Assembly (NCBI RefSeq): GCF_011386835.1
Contig: NC_088792.1
Coordinates: forward strand, 39,050,882 to 39,114,881
DNA length: 64,000 nt
Origin: Chrysemys picta bellii
Taxonomy: Eukaryota > Chordata > Testudines > Emydidae
Direction: 5' to 3'
In this document: positions 46,867 through 57,049 of the stretch, one piece after another
How positions within the stretch are numbered: the first letter of the stretch is position 1
Layout: the number at the start of each line of letters is the position of its first letter
Translations under genes and position numbers: made by a program
Notes under the pieces: model-generated
Told to the model about the DNA's origin: nothing
What the model saw: only the letters and a program-made list of their open reading frames with translations
The model's database searches: none

Positions 46867-47524
46867 AGGAAGGAATAATCAATTGCAAAAATACAAAATG
46901 GGAAATGACAGCCTAGGAAGGAGTATTGCAGAAAAGGATCTGGGGGTTAAAGTGCATTGCAAACTAAATATGATTCGACAATGTAATGCTGTTGCAAAAA
47001 AAGGAACATCATTCTGGGATGTATTAGCAAGAGTGTTTTAAGCAAGACATGAGAAGTATTTCTTCCTCTCTGCTCAGCACTAATAAGGCCTCAGGTGAAG
47101 TATTGTGTCCAGTTCCGGGCACCACAATTCCAGAAAGATGTTGACAAATTGGAGAAAGTCCAGAGAAGAGCAACAAAAATAACTAAAAATCTAGAAAACA
47201 TGATTTAGATTGAAAAAATTGGGTTTGTTTAGTCTGGAGAAGAGAAGACTGAGGGAGAACATGATAAAAGTCTTCAAGTATGTAAAAGGTTGTTATAAAG
47301 AGGAGGGTGATAAATTGTTCTCCTTAACCACTAAAGACAGGACAAGAAGTAATGGGCTTAAATTTCAGCAAGGGAGATTTAGGTTAGATATTAGGAAAAA
47401 CTTCCTAACTGTAAGGGTAGTGAAGCAATGGACAAATTACCTAGGGCGGTTCTGGAAATATCACTGGAAGTTTTTAAGAACAGGTTTGACAAACACTTCT
47501 CAGGTAGATAATAGTCCTGCCTGA
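46867..47524 (+). pseudogene. CR1 ORF2 C-terminal remnant
   Basis: Frames in this piece read 'NNQLQKYKMGNDSLGRSIAEKDLGVKV' in segments, then [39 protein letters not shown] and KNFLTVRVVKQW, the usual end of CR1 ORF2 after the RT domain. A shift and stops break it. The catalytic RT boxes are absent. Confidence 0.88.
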
Positions 47525-47590
47525 GTGAAGGGGATGGGCCTAGATGACCTATCAAGGTCTCTTCAATCCTATATCTCTATGCTTCCTATG

Positions 47591-47905
47591 GTAACATGTT
47601 TGAACTGCATTTCTTCATTTATTTGGCTTTTCAACAGCTTTGGGGCCTCTCTCTCTTTATTTTGGAAAAAAATGACTAAGAATTATCTATAATTGCACTG
47701 ATTGGAAAAAACTAATAGAATTTTTAATTAAACAACTAGCACCATAGCACTACTACTGAAATGTGAAGATATTTTTTCACTCTGTTCAAAGCAATTTGGT
47801 TAACATATGTGGGAATTAGCCACTGGAAGATTCTCCTGTTATTTCCCAATGCAAAAGAAACATTCAGAAATACAAGGAAGACAATTTTAAAACCTTGACT
47901 AGGAG
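47591..47905. other. No recognised gene
   Basis: AT-rich sequence with nothing recognised. Confidence 0.35.
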
Positions 47906-47966
47906 GTAGCATTGTCTAGTAGACTAAGCACTGGACAGTATGCCAGGATTTCCAAGTCCTAATTCT

Positions 47967-48284
47967 AGTATTGCCAACCCCAAGCACTGAAAAATTCTGA
48001 GTCCGTTCCCCTCCTCCAAATCATTGCATTGGCTTAAAATCATGAAATTTAAAAACAAACAAACAAAACATGGATTTTGGATTCTTTTCCTTTTCATTGT
48101 CTTTTCTGAGCCTCAGGGGTATACCCAACTCACATTTTCAGGATTTCCTCTGCAACTATGAGGTCTAGAACCTTTTTTAATGAAAATTGAGATTCTCACA
48201 ATTCCTTTAAACGTGGAGCTTGGACTTTAAGAAAACTATCCAATATTGCAACACTTGTGATAAAATTGCGAAAGTTGGCAACAT
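47967..48284. mobile_element. hAT-like element inside MIR
   Basis: It starts AGTATTGCCAACCCC and ends AGTTGGCAACAT, and is related to 33971-34258. TAATTCT lies on both sides (47960-47966 and 48285-48291), a 7-bp, possibly 8-bp, duplication of MIR sequence. It has no coding capacity. Confidence 0.8.
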
Positions 48285-48332
48285 TAATTCTGGCTGATAC
48301 TCATCTGAACCCTGGCTATTGGCAAGTCATAT

Positions 48333-48525
48333 AGGCCTAAGTTTTCAAGAGTGTAAGCTAATTTTGGGTGCTTAAATTTTTGATTGGCCATTTTGGAATC
48401 TGATTTTCAGAGCTGCTTCATACCCATTACTCAACAGAAATTGCAAGTAATCAACACCTGTAGGATAACAGGCTCTAATTTGGAATTCAGAAATAAAGGA
48501 ACCCAAAACTGAAATCTTAGGCCCT
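48333..48525. mobile_element. Possible MITE inside MIR
   Basis: AGGCCTAAGTTTTCAAGAG at the left and TGAAATCTTAGGCCCTAAT at the right are loosely complementary, and the MIR seems to resume after them. The 'TTTTCAGAGCTGC' words recall a palindromic repeat also seen near 7860-7925. The boundaries are weak. Confidence 0.35.
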
Positions 48526-48660
48526 AATACTCTTGTGTCTCTGTCTTGTTATCTGTAAAATTTGGGAATAGTATTTGTATACCTACCTCACAAAGGTGTT
48601 GTGAGGCTTTATCTTTTGTATGGTGCTTTGGAAATGTAAAGTTCTATATAAGAAATAAAT

Positions 48661-50361
48661 GTTAATATAAGTAGTACGGGGTTCATAAAGAGCTCACCCC
48701 TGGTTCACACCAAGATATACATGCATGTAATAGTCTGTGAAAATTAGACTTAAACTTAATGTGTGTCTTGCTCCAGTTGCAGCATCTGTCCCTACAGCTC
48801 TCTTTGTGGGTTCTGTCACTAGCATAGATACTGGGACTAGAGGTGCTGGGGGTGCTGCCACACCCCCTGGCTTGAAGTGATTTCCATCGTATACAGGGTT
48901 TACAGTTTAGTTCAATGGCGCTCAGCACTCCCAGCATAAAAACTGTTCCAGCACCCCTGTGCACTAGGGTGAATTTCACCCTGATGAAATGACATCTCTT
49001 CTTATTGTCAAGGCAGTATCTCTCATTCTCCGCAGTGTTTGGTCCTGGAAAGAGACAGCAACAGTATTTTTTTCTATCTTGACATATAGTCATTACTGTG
49101 ATTCTCATTATACTACATTAAAATGCAATAAACATATATATCTATGGAATGATTTGTCTGTTAATGAGACTGTTTTGGATCCCCTGAGGCTCCATCTGAC
49201 TACTGCTCATTTTACTTCCAGTATCTGACTGGTCTGTTAAGGCAGGTTGTCTCCTATTTTTCCAAGGCTGCTTTTTTACACCAATTTTTTCCTCCTTTCA
49301 CTAAATCACCTTGATTTAGATATACAAATGACCTCCTGCTTCTTTATAATGGCTGCAATTTTATTCACCCTTTTTTGTCCATAACTTCTTTTTGTGAATG
49401 ACTACAATTCCAAACTCTTGCTAAGATGGTTGGAAGCATGGCTTCTCTGAGGCCTAAGGTAGTGAGGCAGAATTTCTTTAGTATAGTATGTTCTCTTTAG
49501 AACATTAGAGCATGTTATCTTCACTTCTGTGAGCACTTCCATGTAGTCTGAGGAGTAAGCATATTGTATCTGCTCTTGACTGGCCACATCACTTGTTGAT
49601 GTTTTAAACAGTAAAGCCATTCATCTAATTTGATTGCAGCACTACCCTTTCTGTGTTTGACCATGGAGCTCATTTAAAAAAAGAAAACTTCAAATTTTTT
49701 TTTATAGATTGAGTTCCATCTCTATGAACTGACTACATCATTAGGCAGGACTCTGGATTAACTACCATTTCTGAAGATGATGGCAAAGCAGCTAAATAGA
49801 TCAACTGACCGAGTCTGAGTAACATGACTGTTGTCCTTTTATCCATAGCTAGCAGCATCCTCTTACTAATATATTTTAGCCTAGAATGCTGATTCTGTTC
49901 CTATGTTCCTATTCTGCCCTCTGGCTATATGTGGACCTCCAATTTATATCCAATTTATCAATAACAGTTAACTTGCATTTCCTGTTCACTAGCAATCCAC
50001 TCAAAAAGAACAAGTCACTTCATATTTATATTCCCTACAGAAGACACAACTTGGTATGAATAAGGAAGAATTAATAATTATTTATTTTTAATAACATCCT
50101 GTCCTCCTAACATAATTCCACTGAATTTCTAGCTTAGGTTCCTTTTACAAGGGCTATGTTGGAAGGGTTATTAATTGAGGTGAAGCTATGGAAAATCTTT
50201 TGGATTGGTATTAAGTAGCTAATATTGATTCTTAAGTGTGCATGCATGTTTAGGCTTGTCCAAAGTGGATCTTCTCATTCTCCTGCTATCAGCTTCTCTG
50301 AGAGCTTTGTTGGTGACTTTACATACTTAAACTCCTCATTAGGTCATAAAATGTTAGTACT
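48661..50361. other. No recognised gene
   Basis: AT-rich sequence; no feature supported. Confidence 0.4.
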
Positions 50362-50568
50362 TGTGACGGTGTACCTGCCCTGCCCTGGTCCCACAAGGGT
50401 TAACTGTGCATTGCAGGCTAAGGAAGCCACTACCCTTTGTCTCTGCTTGACATGCTCAGCCTAGAGGCAAGATATAAAAGGAAGCAGTCCAGTTCAGTCT
50501 GGGCAGACTGCTGAAGGGAGAGGATGTAGACTGCTGGCTCTTTCCAGGGAGCTGTTACAGGGCCCGAC
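50362..50568 (+). mobile_element. LTR-type repeat, 5' part
   Basis: It starts TGTGACGGTGTACC, an LTR-like beginning, and carries GATATAAAAGG (TATA-like) near 50469, followed by a CAGTTCAG-type start region. It is cut at CCCAGAGC (50569-50576) by the composite hAT and resumes at 53517. The LTR class is inferred from this layout. Confidence 0.6.
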
Positions 50569-51007
50569 CCCAGAGCCAGGGCCGGCTCTAGGTTTTTTGC
50601 CACCCCAAGCAAAAAAATTTTTGGCTGCCCCCAGTCCTAGCCATGGGCTCCTCGCCACACCCCCCTGCTGCCCCAGCCCTGGGCTCTCACCCCCCACACA
50701 CACACCCTGCCACCCCAGCTCTGGGCTACCTCCTACCATCCCACCATTGCCCCCCCCCCCCACACCTCCTGCCGCCCCAGCCCTGGGCTCTCCCCCTGCA
50801 CCTGCACCCTCCTTCCGCCGCAGCCCTGGGTCACTGGTAACTCGCTCCCAGGGCAGGTCATTCAGCAGGAATTTTAGATGTGCACAGAACACAGACAGGA
50901 CTTGCACAGAACACAGACAGGACTGGTTCCCCCATGGTTACAGAACTGCAGTAAAGTGGAACAATTTCCAGCTTGTGTGATTGGAGGATATCTGGATGCA
51001 TATTATA

Positions 51008-51145
51008 AGACTAGTATCAGGGGGTAGCCGTGTTAGTCTGTATCTACAAAAATAACAAGGAGTCTGGTGGCACCTTAAAGACTAACAGATTTATTTGGGC
51101 ATAAGCTTTCGTGAGTAAAAACCTCACTTCTTCGCTATGCATCCG
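51008..51145 (+). repeat. SINE-like interspersed repeat
   Basis: It contains GGGGGTAGCCGTGTTAGTCTG, AAGGAGTCTGGTGGCACC and GGGCATAAGCTTTCGTGAGT. The head resembles a tRNA-type A box (TAGCCGTGTTAG) but no clear B box is seen. It lies within the left hAT of the composite unit. A reverse-complement copy lies at 29556-29642. Confidence 0.7.
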
Positions 51146-51479
51146 AAGAAGTGCTATTATAAGACTGTCCTACATAAATGAGGAAAAGTTGAGGTGCCTT
51201 TATTATTCTTTTGTTCCACTCTTTCTTTCTATGGGGAATTTGCCAATGTAATATCACTGTCTTCTTTTTAAACAAACAACCAACCAAAGGGCAATGGCTG
51301 TTGAAAATAGCAATTCCAGTCCTCATAACCACTGGGAAGCATTTCTTGCTCAATTTTATCCTACTTTTTCTACAGCAAGTTACAGTGGATCAGTATATTT
51401 GATTTGGGAGAAATGAAGTAACAGCTGCCCAAACTGAGCTTGAGCACTCCTGAATTTTGAGGTGTTCAAATCTGGAAGG

Positions 51480-52030
51480 CAGGTGCTGGGAGTGAGGGGG
51501 GGGACGCTGTGGCTCCACAGGGGAGCATGGCAGCAGGTATGCAGCAGCGTGTCTGGCACTGCGCAAAGCCAGACATGCTGGTCTGAGTGGCACGGTAAGG
51601 GGGCTGTGGGGTTGGAGAAGGGGTAGGGGGTTCTGGGGGGGCAGTCAAGGGACAGGGAGCAGGGGGCGTTGGATGGGGTGGAGGTTTGAGGGGGCAGTCA
51701 GGGGCAGGGAGAAGGGAGGGTAGATGGGTCAGGGGTTGGGGGGGGCAGTCGGGGGACAGGCAGCAGTTGGATAGGCATGGGAGTCCCAGGGGTTTCTCAA
51801 GGGACATGTAGGGGGTGGGGTCCTAGGGGGGAAGTTGGGGGGGTCTCAGGAGGGGGCAGTTGGGGACAAGGACCAGTGGGGCTTAGGGGCTGGGGTCCTG
51901 GGGAGCAGTTGGGACAGGGGTCCCGGGAGCGGGTGATCAGGGGACAGGGAGCACGGGGGTTGGATGGGTTGGGGTTTCTGTGGGGGGCAGTCGGAGGGAG
52001 TGGATGGTGGCAGGGTGGGGCTACCCTCCC
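51480..52030. repeat. G-rich degenerate tandem tract
   Basis: GGGGGCAGTCAGGGGACAGG-type units of about 50 bp repeat with variation. It is the complement in style of the C-rich tract at 27555-27895, inside another hAT. The frames crossing it are composition artefacts. Confidence 0.7.
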
Positions 52031-52360
52031 TCCCTGTGGAGTGTCATATTTTTTGAATGTTAAAATATGGTATCCCTACCTTCACAGTGCAGCTCTCCAT
52101 TCACAGCAGGCTGCAGCATGAGGTCTCAGCTTCCTCACTCCCTCCCCCTCTTTCCTGTTGGTAGTGGCCAAGGGAATGCTGGGAAATGTAGTTCTTTCCC
52201 TGCTCCAGGGCTGGCTCTATAGGCAGGGAGCTAACCAAGAAACTACAGCTCCCAGGGCCCCCTGTTGGTTCTCAGCTCCCATGCTGGCTCCCTGCCGCCC
52301 CTGCAAATGGGCTGCCCCAAGCACATGCTTGCTTTGCTGGTGCCTAGAGCCGCCCCTGGT

Positions 52361-53275
52361 AAGAACTGCTATAGAGGTTAGACCAAGTGTGCATGTAGCC
52401 CGGTATCCTGTCTCCAACAGTGGCCAGTACAAGAGTTTCACAGGCAGTGTACAGAAAAGGGAAGTTGGAGTGATTTACCAGTCTGGTTTCCCAGCCTCTG
52501 TCAGACACAGGTTTTAGAACATAAGAACGACCATAGGGTCAGACCAATCATAGCCATTTGAACTCAGTTACACTTTTGGCCTTCACAACATCACCTGGCA
52601 ACAAGTTCCAAAGGTTGACTGTGCATTGTGTGAAGAAGCACTTCCTTTTGTTTGTTTTAAACCTGCAGCCTACTAATTTCATTGGGTAACTCCTGGTTCT
52701 TGTGTTACGTGAAGGAGTACATAACACTTCCACATTCACTTTCTCCACACCATTCTTGATTTTGTAGACCTCTATCAAATCTTCCCCTCCGCTCCCATTT
52801 TCCATGACCATACCATGGATTTATATAGTGGCATGATGATATTTTCTGTCTCATTATCTATCCCTTTCCTAGTGGTTTCTAACATTTTGTTAGCTTTCTT
52901 GGCTGCTGCTGCACATTGAGCAGATGTTTTCAGACAACTATTCACAATGATTCCAAGATCTCTTTCTTAAGTGGTAACAGCTAATTTAGAACCCATCATT
53001 TTGTATATATAGTTGAGATATTTTCTAATTTGCATTACTTTGCATTCATCAACATTGAATTTCATCTGCTATTTTGTTGTCCTATCACCCAGTTTTGTGA
53101 GATCCATTTGTAATTCTTCGCAGTCTCCTTTGGACTTAGCTATTTTGAGTAATTTTGTATAATCTGCAAATTTTGCCAGATCACTGTTTACTCCTTTTTC
53201 CAGATCATTTATGAATGTGTGAAGAGCACTGATCCCAGTACAGATCCTTGGGGGACACCACAATTTACCTCTCTC
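52361..53275 (-). mobile_element. CR1 LINE 3' fragment, antisense, inside composite hAT
   Basis: Read on -, the sequence runs from the RT region near 53275 (GVPQGSVLGSVLFT-like, then the FADYTKLL box, where the second catalytic Asp is Tyr) through '[12 protein letters not shown]', '[20 protein letters not shown]' (52811 to 52548) to a 3' UTR that stops close to the hAT end at 52358. At the other side it stops exactly at the hAT end at 53276, where CR1 relatives continue. Confidence 0.85.
52548..52811 (-). pseudogene. CR1 ORF2 C-terminal remnant
   Basis: The 87-codon frame reads [40 protein letters not shown] and [20 protein letters not shown], which is the end of CR1 ORF2. It lies within the captured CR1 fragment. 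It is truncated, with the RT core in another frame upstream. Confidence 0.88.
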
Positions 53276-53516
53276 CAGGGCCGGCTCTAATTTTTTTGCC
53301 GCCCCAGGCAAAAAAGAAGAGCACCGCCCTGCCATAACAGCCCCCACCCGCCCAGCGCCGTGCCACCGAAACAAAAAAAACAACCCTCGAGCGCCGCCCC
53401 ACGAACAAAAGCACCGCAAGCGCCCCCCACCACCCTAACATTGGCCGCCCCTTATAAGGTGCTGCCCCAAGCACGTGCTTGGTTGGCTGGTGCCTGGAGC
53501 CGGCCCTGCCCAGAGC

Positions 53517-54140
53517 CAAGGCACACAGAGCTCCAGATGGATTCTAGGAAGACTGACAAACCCAGAGAGGAGGCAGCACCATCAGGAGCTACACTGCTTG
53601 AGGACCCCAGAGACTTGGAGAAACTGTGGATCACTGCCAGCAAAGACAGAGTAGGAAGCAGTCCTGGGGACTTAGACTTTGCCCAAGTGGGTGAACAGGG
53701 GAACCAGTCAGCATATTTCGGGAGGATCCCCGCTGACTCAGTGGTGAGTAATCCTGCCACTCCCAGGGCCCTGGACTGGGGCTCAGAGGAGCAGGGAGGG
53801 CCCAAGTCTCCCTACCCTAGGCATCACACTCCCTAGAGTGGTGCCCCACTTCCCTAACCGGCCAATAGACCATGCAATCCCATAGAGGGGTGTGATTTTA
53901 TTGACTTTGGCCATTAGGCCACACTGTCCTGACTGTAAGGGCTGCTTTACTGACTCTGACCATTAGGCCACACTGCCCTGTGTGGAAGGGCGACTTTGAC
54001 TCTGGCCACTAGGCCATACTACCACGTTTTATAGTAAGGGTCATCAGCATAGGACCTAACTCACTGTGGTACAGCCTCTTCCCTTTCTTTTGCCTACACA
54101 TGATATGGCACCCCGTGATGGGGTGTAACTACCCTGCGAC
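53517..54140 (+). mobile_element. LTR-type repeat, continuation after the composite hAT
   Basis: CCAAGGCACACAGAGCTCC continues the repeat cut at 50568. It ends near GGCACCCCGTGATGGGGTG, similar to TGTGACGG-type LTR ends. The downstream boundary is uncertain. Confidence 0.5.
53895..54030 (+). repeat. Three ~50-bp tandem units
   Basis: TTTGGCCATTAGGCCACACTG, CTGACCATTAGGCCACACTG and CTGGCCACTAGGCCATACT recur about every 50 bp, each followed by 'CCTG' and a 'GGGC(G/T)' word. The units lie inside the LTR-type repeat. Confidence 0.75.
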
Positions 54141-54679
54141 CGTTCTATAGCAAGAGAATTTTTATATATATATATTTTTCTGTCCCCTAATCCTTATTCC
54201 CTTTTATCCATCTCTCCTCCCTTCCTTCCTAAAAACTACCATCAGAGCTTCTTAATTCTGACTGTGAAGGGAGAAAGAGAGAAACTTACTTATAACTGAA
54301 GTTGGTCAAAAACTTTCCAGTGACACTTTTTTGGATGGAAAATCCAGAAAATAAAAATGTTTGTTCAATTTATGAGGTTGTAGAACCATAACTTGGTTAC
54401 ATACCACAGGATTGGGCCCGCAACAGCTGAAGAGCATTAATATATATTTAACTAAAAACAAGCTATGTAGCTGCTAGAGCACTGCCACCTAGTTATGGTA
54501 GTGCGCTTTATAGCATAAGTCTGGTCTCCAGAGCTGCAGACAGTTAGAAAGATAGTGTGGGGAGAGATTCCCAACAAACTTCCGCCACCAATACTGTCAA
54601 GCTTTGTCAGGGTTTAGTCTCTCAGTACCCATCTACAGATCCATATGCAGAACCAGTTGTTGGGCTAAAACATTGGGAC
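54141..54679. other. No recognised gene
   Basis: AT-rich sequence with a short (TA)n at 54165-54175. Nothing else supported. Confidence 0.35.
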
Positions 54680-54688
54680 TAACATAAT

Positions 54689-54990
54689 ATGATACAGCTA
54701 ATTGTAATGAGGGATTTGATCATTAGAAATATAGATAGCTGGGTTTGTGATGACCAGCAGAACTGCATGGTGACTTGCCTGCCAGGTGTGAAAGTTGCAG
54801 ATCTCTTGAGACATCTAGACAGACTTATATGTAGTGCTGAGGAGGTTGTGGTACATGTAAGTACCAATGATCTAAGTAAGGATAGGAGAGAGGTCCTGGA
54901 GGCCAAATTTAGGCTGTTAGATAAGAGATTGTAGTCCAGGACCTCCATGGTAGCATTCGCTGAAATGCTTCCAGTTCCATGCACAGGGTC
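54689..54990 (+). pseudogene. CR1 ORF1 esterase-like remnant
   Basis: The frame reads MRDLIIRNIDSWVCDDQQ, CLPGVKVADLLRHL and EEVVVHVSTNDLSKD. This layout fits the SGNH-esterase domain known in CR1 ORF1. The usual GDSL nucleophile box is RDLI here, so the serine is gone, while the TND block remains. In the family this protein binds nucleic acid or lipid with uncertain enzymatic role. It is truncated at both ends. Confidence 0.8.
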
Positions 54991-55384
54991 AGTTAAAAAT
55001 AAAAAGTTAGACAAGCAGAAATGCAGCATCTCAAAGTGTGGATGAAATGATGGTGTAGGGAGGAGGGATTTAGATTTATTAGGAACTGGGGAACCTTTTA
55101 GGAAAGGGGGAGCGTATAGAGGAAGGATAGACTCCATCTAAACCAAAAGGGAACTGGATTGCTGGCACTTAAAATAAAGGTCGTAGAGCAGTTTTTAAAC
55201 TAAAGACTGGGGGAAAGCCGTCAAGTGTGGAGGAGCAAGTGGTTCGGACAGAGAAATCCCTTAGGGGAGGATCTATTAATGGAGATTCTCTATATCCTAC
55301 AAAGAAGGAGAAGATAGAATCTGATCAGAAACAGTCAAATGAAAGTCCCATTCAACTACACCAAATAATGGCAGACAACTAAAA

Positions 55385-56060
55385 AGTGACAATTTATTAA
55401 AGTGCGTATATACAAATGCTAGAAGTCTAAATAATATGGGTGAACTTGAGTGCTTTGTATTAAATGAGGATATTGATATAATAGGCATCACAGAAACTTG
55501 GTGGAATGAGGATAATCAGTGGGACACAGTAATATCAGGGTACAAAATATATCAGGACAGAATAGTGGGGGAGTGGCTCTATATGTGAAAAAAGCATAGA
55601 ATCAAATGAAGTAAAATTCTTAAATGAACCAAACTGTACCACAGACTCTCTATGGACTGTAATTCCATGCTTGAATAATAAAAATATAGCAGTAGGGATA
55701 TACTACCGATCACCTGGTTAGGATAGGGATAATGAGTTTGAAATGCTCAGGGAGATTAGAGAATTTATAAAAATAAAAAACTCAATAATGGGTGGTTTCA
55801 ACTATCCTCATATTGACTAGGTATATATCACCTCAGGATAGGATGCAGAGATAAAGGTTCTTGACACCTTAAATGACTGCTTCTTGGAGCAGCTAGTCCG
55901 GGAACTCACAAGAGGAGAGACAATTCTTGATTTAGTCCAAAGTGAAGCACAGGATCTGGTCCAAGAGGTGAATATAGCTGAACTGCTTGGTAATAGGGAC
56001 CATAACATAATACAATTTAACATCTCCGGGAGGGAGAGGGGGAGGAGGAACACCACAGCA
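55385..56060 (+). pseudogene. CR1 ORF2 endonuclease remnant
   Basis: From 55395 it reads 'LKCVYTNARSLNNMGELECF', EDIDIIGITETWWNEDNQWD and 'GYKIYQDR'. Later pieces at 55860-56040 read LDTLNDCFLEQLVRELTRGE and 'AELLGNRDHNIIQFNISG', the last endonuclease blocks, the latter with the conserved 'G-DH' motif. Stops, including one soon after 55580, break it. The intact enzyme nicks target DNA. Confidence 0.85.
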
Positions 56061-56106
56061 GCCTACAACAGTAGCATTTATTTTCAGAAAGGGGAACTAC
56101 ACAAAA

Positions 56107-56393
56107 ATGAGGCAGTTAATTAAACAGAAATTAAAAGGTAAAGTGCCAAAAGGGAGATCCCTGCAAGATTCATGGAAACTTTTAAAAAACACCATAATAG
56201 AGGCTCAATTTAAATGTATACCCCACATTGAAAAACATAGTAAGAGAACCAAAAAAGTGCCACCGTGGCTAAACAACAAAGTAAAAGAAGAAGTGAGAGG
56301 CAAAAAGGCATCCTTTAAAATGTGGAAGTTAAATCCTATTGAGGAAAATAGGATGGAGCATAAACTCTGGCAAGTCAAGTGTAAAAATATAAT
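56107..56393 (+). pseudogene. CR1 ORF2 linker, cut by RTE insertion
   Basis: The frame reads 'GRSLQDSWKLLKNTIIEAQF', CIPHIEKHSKRTKKVPPWLN and NKVKEEVRGKKASFKMWKL, the linker between the endonuclease and RT. The CR1 sequence stops at 56393 in AAAAATATAAT, which repeats at 59870-59880 where the CR1 resumes. Residues after that point in the same open frame belong to the inserted element. Confidence 0.88.
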
Positions 56394-56475
56394 TCATCAT
56401 CATATTCTCATTATGCCTCTGGCGTTTAGGACAGTGACAAAGCTCCTCCACTCCTGTCTGTTTCTGACAAGCTTT

Positions 56476-56796
56476 TCAATGGTTTCCCCGGCTGTGCCCC
56501 AGGTTTTTCAGCTCGGCTTCCACAGCTCTTTGCCATGTTGTTTTTGGGTGGCCTCGTTTTTGCTTGCCTTCAGGTGTCCATCTTATTGCTACTCTGGTGA
56601 TGGAATCAGTTTCCAACCAAAGCACGTGGCCAATCCATCTCCAACGCCTCCTGGCAATGATGGTGCTCATATCCTTTTGGCTGCACTGTCTCAATAGATC
56701 TTGTTTTGAGATCGTTCTGGGCCAAAAGATACAAAGAATTTTTCTGAGGCAGGTTATATGGAATGAAGACAGTTTGGACATGTCAGACTTTCTCAT
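56476..56796 (-). pseudogene. RTE-like ORF C-terminal remnant
   Basis: The 106-codon frame reads KILCIFWPRTISKQDLLRQC, RRRWRWIGHVLWLETDSITR and WTPEGKQKRGHPKTTWQRAV, ending 'EAELKNLGHS'. This is the conserved C-terminal, post-RT domain of this LINE type. It is intact over its length, directly next to the 3' UTR and tail. Confidence 0.86.
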
Positions 56797-57049
56797 TCCC
56801 CAGCATTCTGTACTATAAAGTAATGCTGAAAGCTCTGATAAATCTTGAGTTTGGTTTTGGTGTTGTATTTTGATTTCTAGACTGTATTTAAGCTCCTGAA
56901 GGTGTTCCTGGTTTTATTGATTTTGTTCCGGATGTCCTGGCTTGTTCCACTGTCCTGGCTGATGGTGCTGCCAAAGTATGTGAATGTTTCTACACTGGTG
57001 AAAGCATAATCCTCTATCTGTACTGGTGATTGTGAGGCAATATTAAAGG

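Larger units (their letters stand above)
46259..47590 (+). mobile_element. CR1 LINE, middle replaced by LTR fragment
   Basis: The 5' piece (46281-46654) encodes the endonuclease start and the 3' piece (46867-47590) the RT C-terminus plus 3' UTR. The stretch between, about 200 bp, is LTR sequence, and roughly 1.5 kb of expected CR1 coding DNA is missing. The tail ends with CTATATCTCTATGCTTCC. Confidence 0.88.
47906..48660 (+). repeat. MIR SINE split by younger insertions
   Basis: 47910-47966 matches the MIR head (GGTAGCATTGTCTAGTAGAC, CCAGGATTTCCAAGTCC). After the 47967-48284 insert it resumes with TAATTCTGGCTGATAC and TTGGCAAGTCAT. A second foreign stretch (about 48333-48525) intervenes. The tail at 48535-48660 (TTATCTGTAAAATTTGGG, ACCTCACAAAGGTGTTGTGA) is classical MIR 3' sequence. 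Confidence 0.75.
50577..53508. mobile_element. Composite hAT-CR1-hAT unit with outer 8-bp TSD
   Basis: The outer ends are CAGGGCCGGCTCTAGG at 50577 and CCTGGAGCCGGCCCTG at 53508, flanked by CCCAGAGC on both sides (50569-50576 and 53509-53516), a perfect 8-bp duplication. Inside are two further hAT termini facing the middle: a right end CCTAGAGCCGCCCCTG at 52358 and a left end CAGGGCCGGCTCTAAT at 53276. The flanks of these inner ends (GTAAGAAC and CCTCTCTC) match neither each other nor the outer duplication. The DNA between is a truncated antisense CR1. The layout is two hATs around a CR1 segment that moved as one unit. Confidence 0.75.

Noticed and set aside
53360..53836. 158-codon frame
   Set aside because: It starts within the right hAT of the composite unit and runs into the LTR-type repeat, so it joins unrelated sequences.
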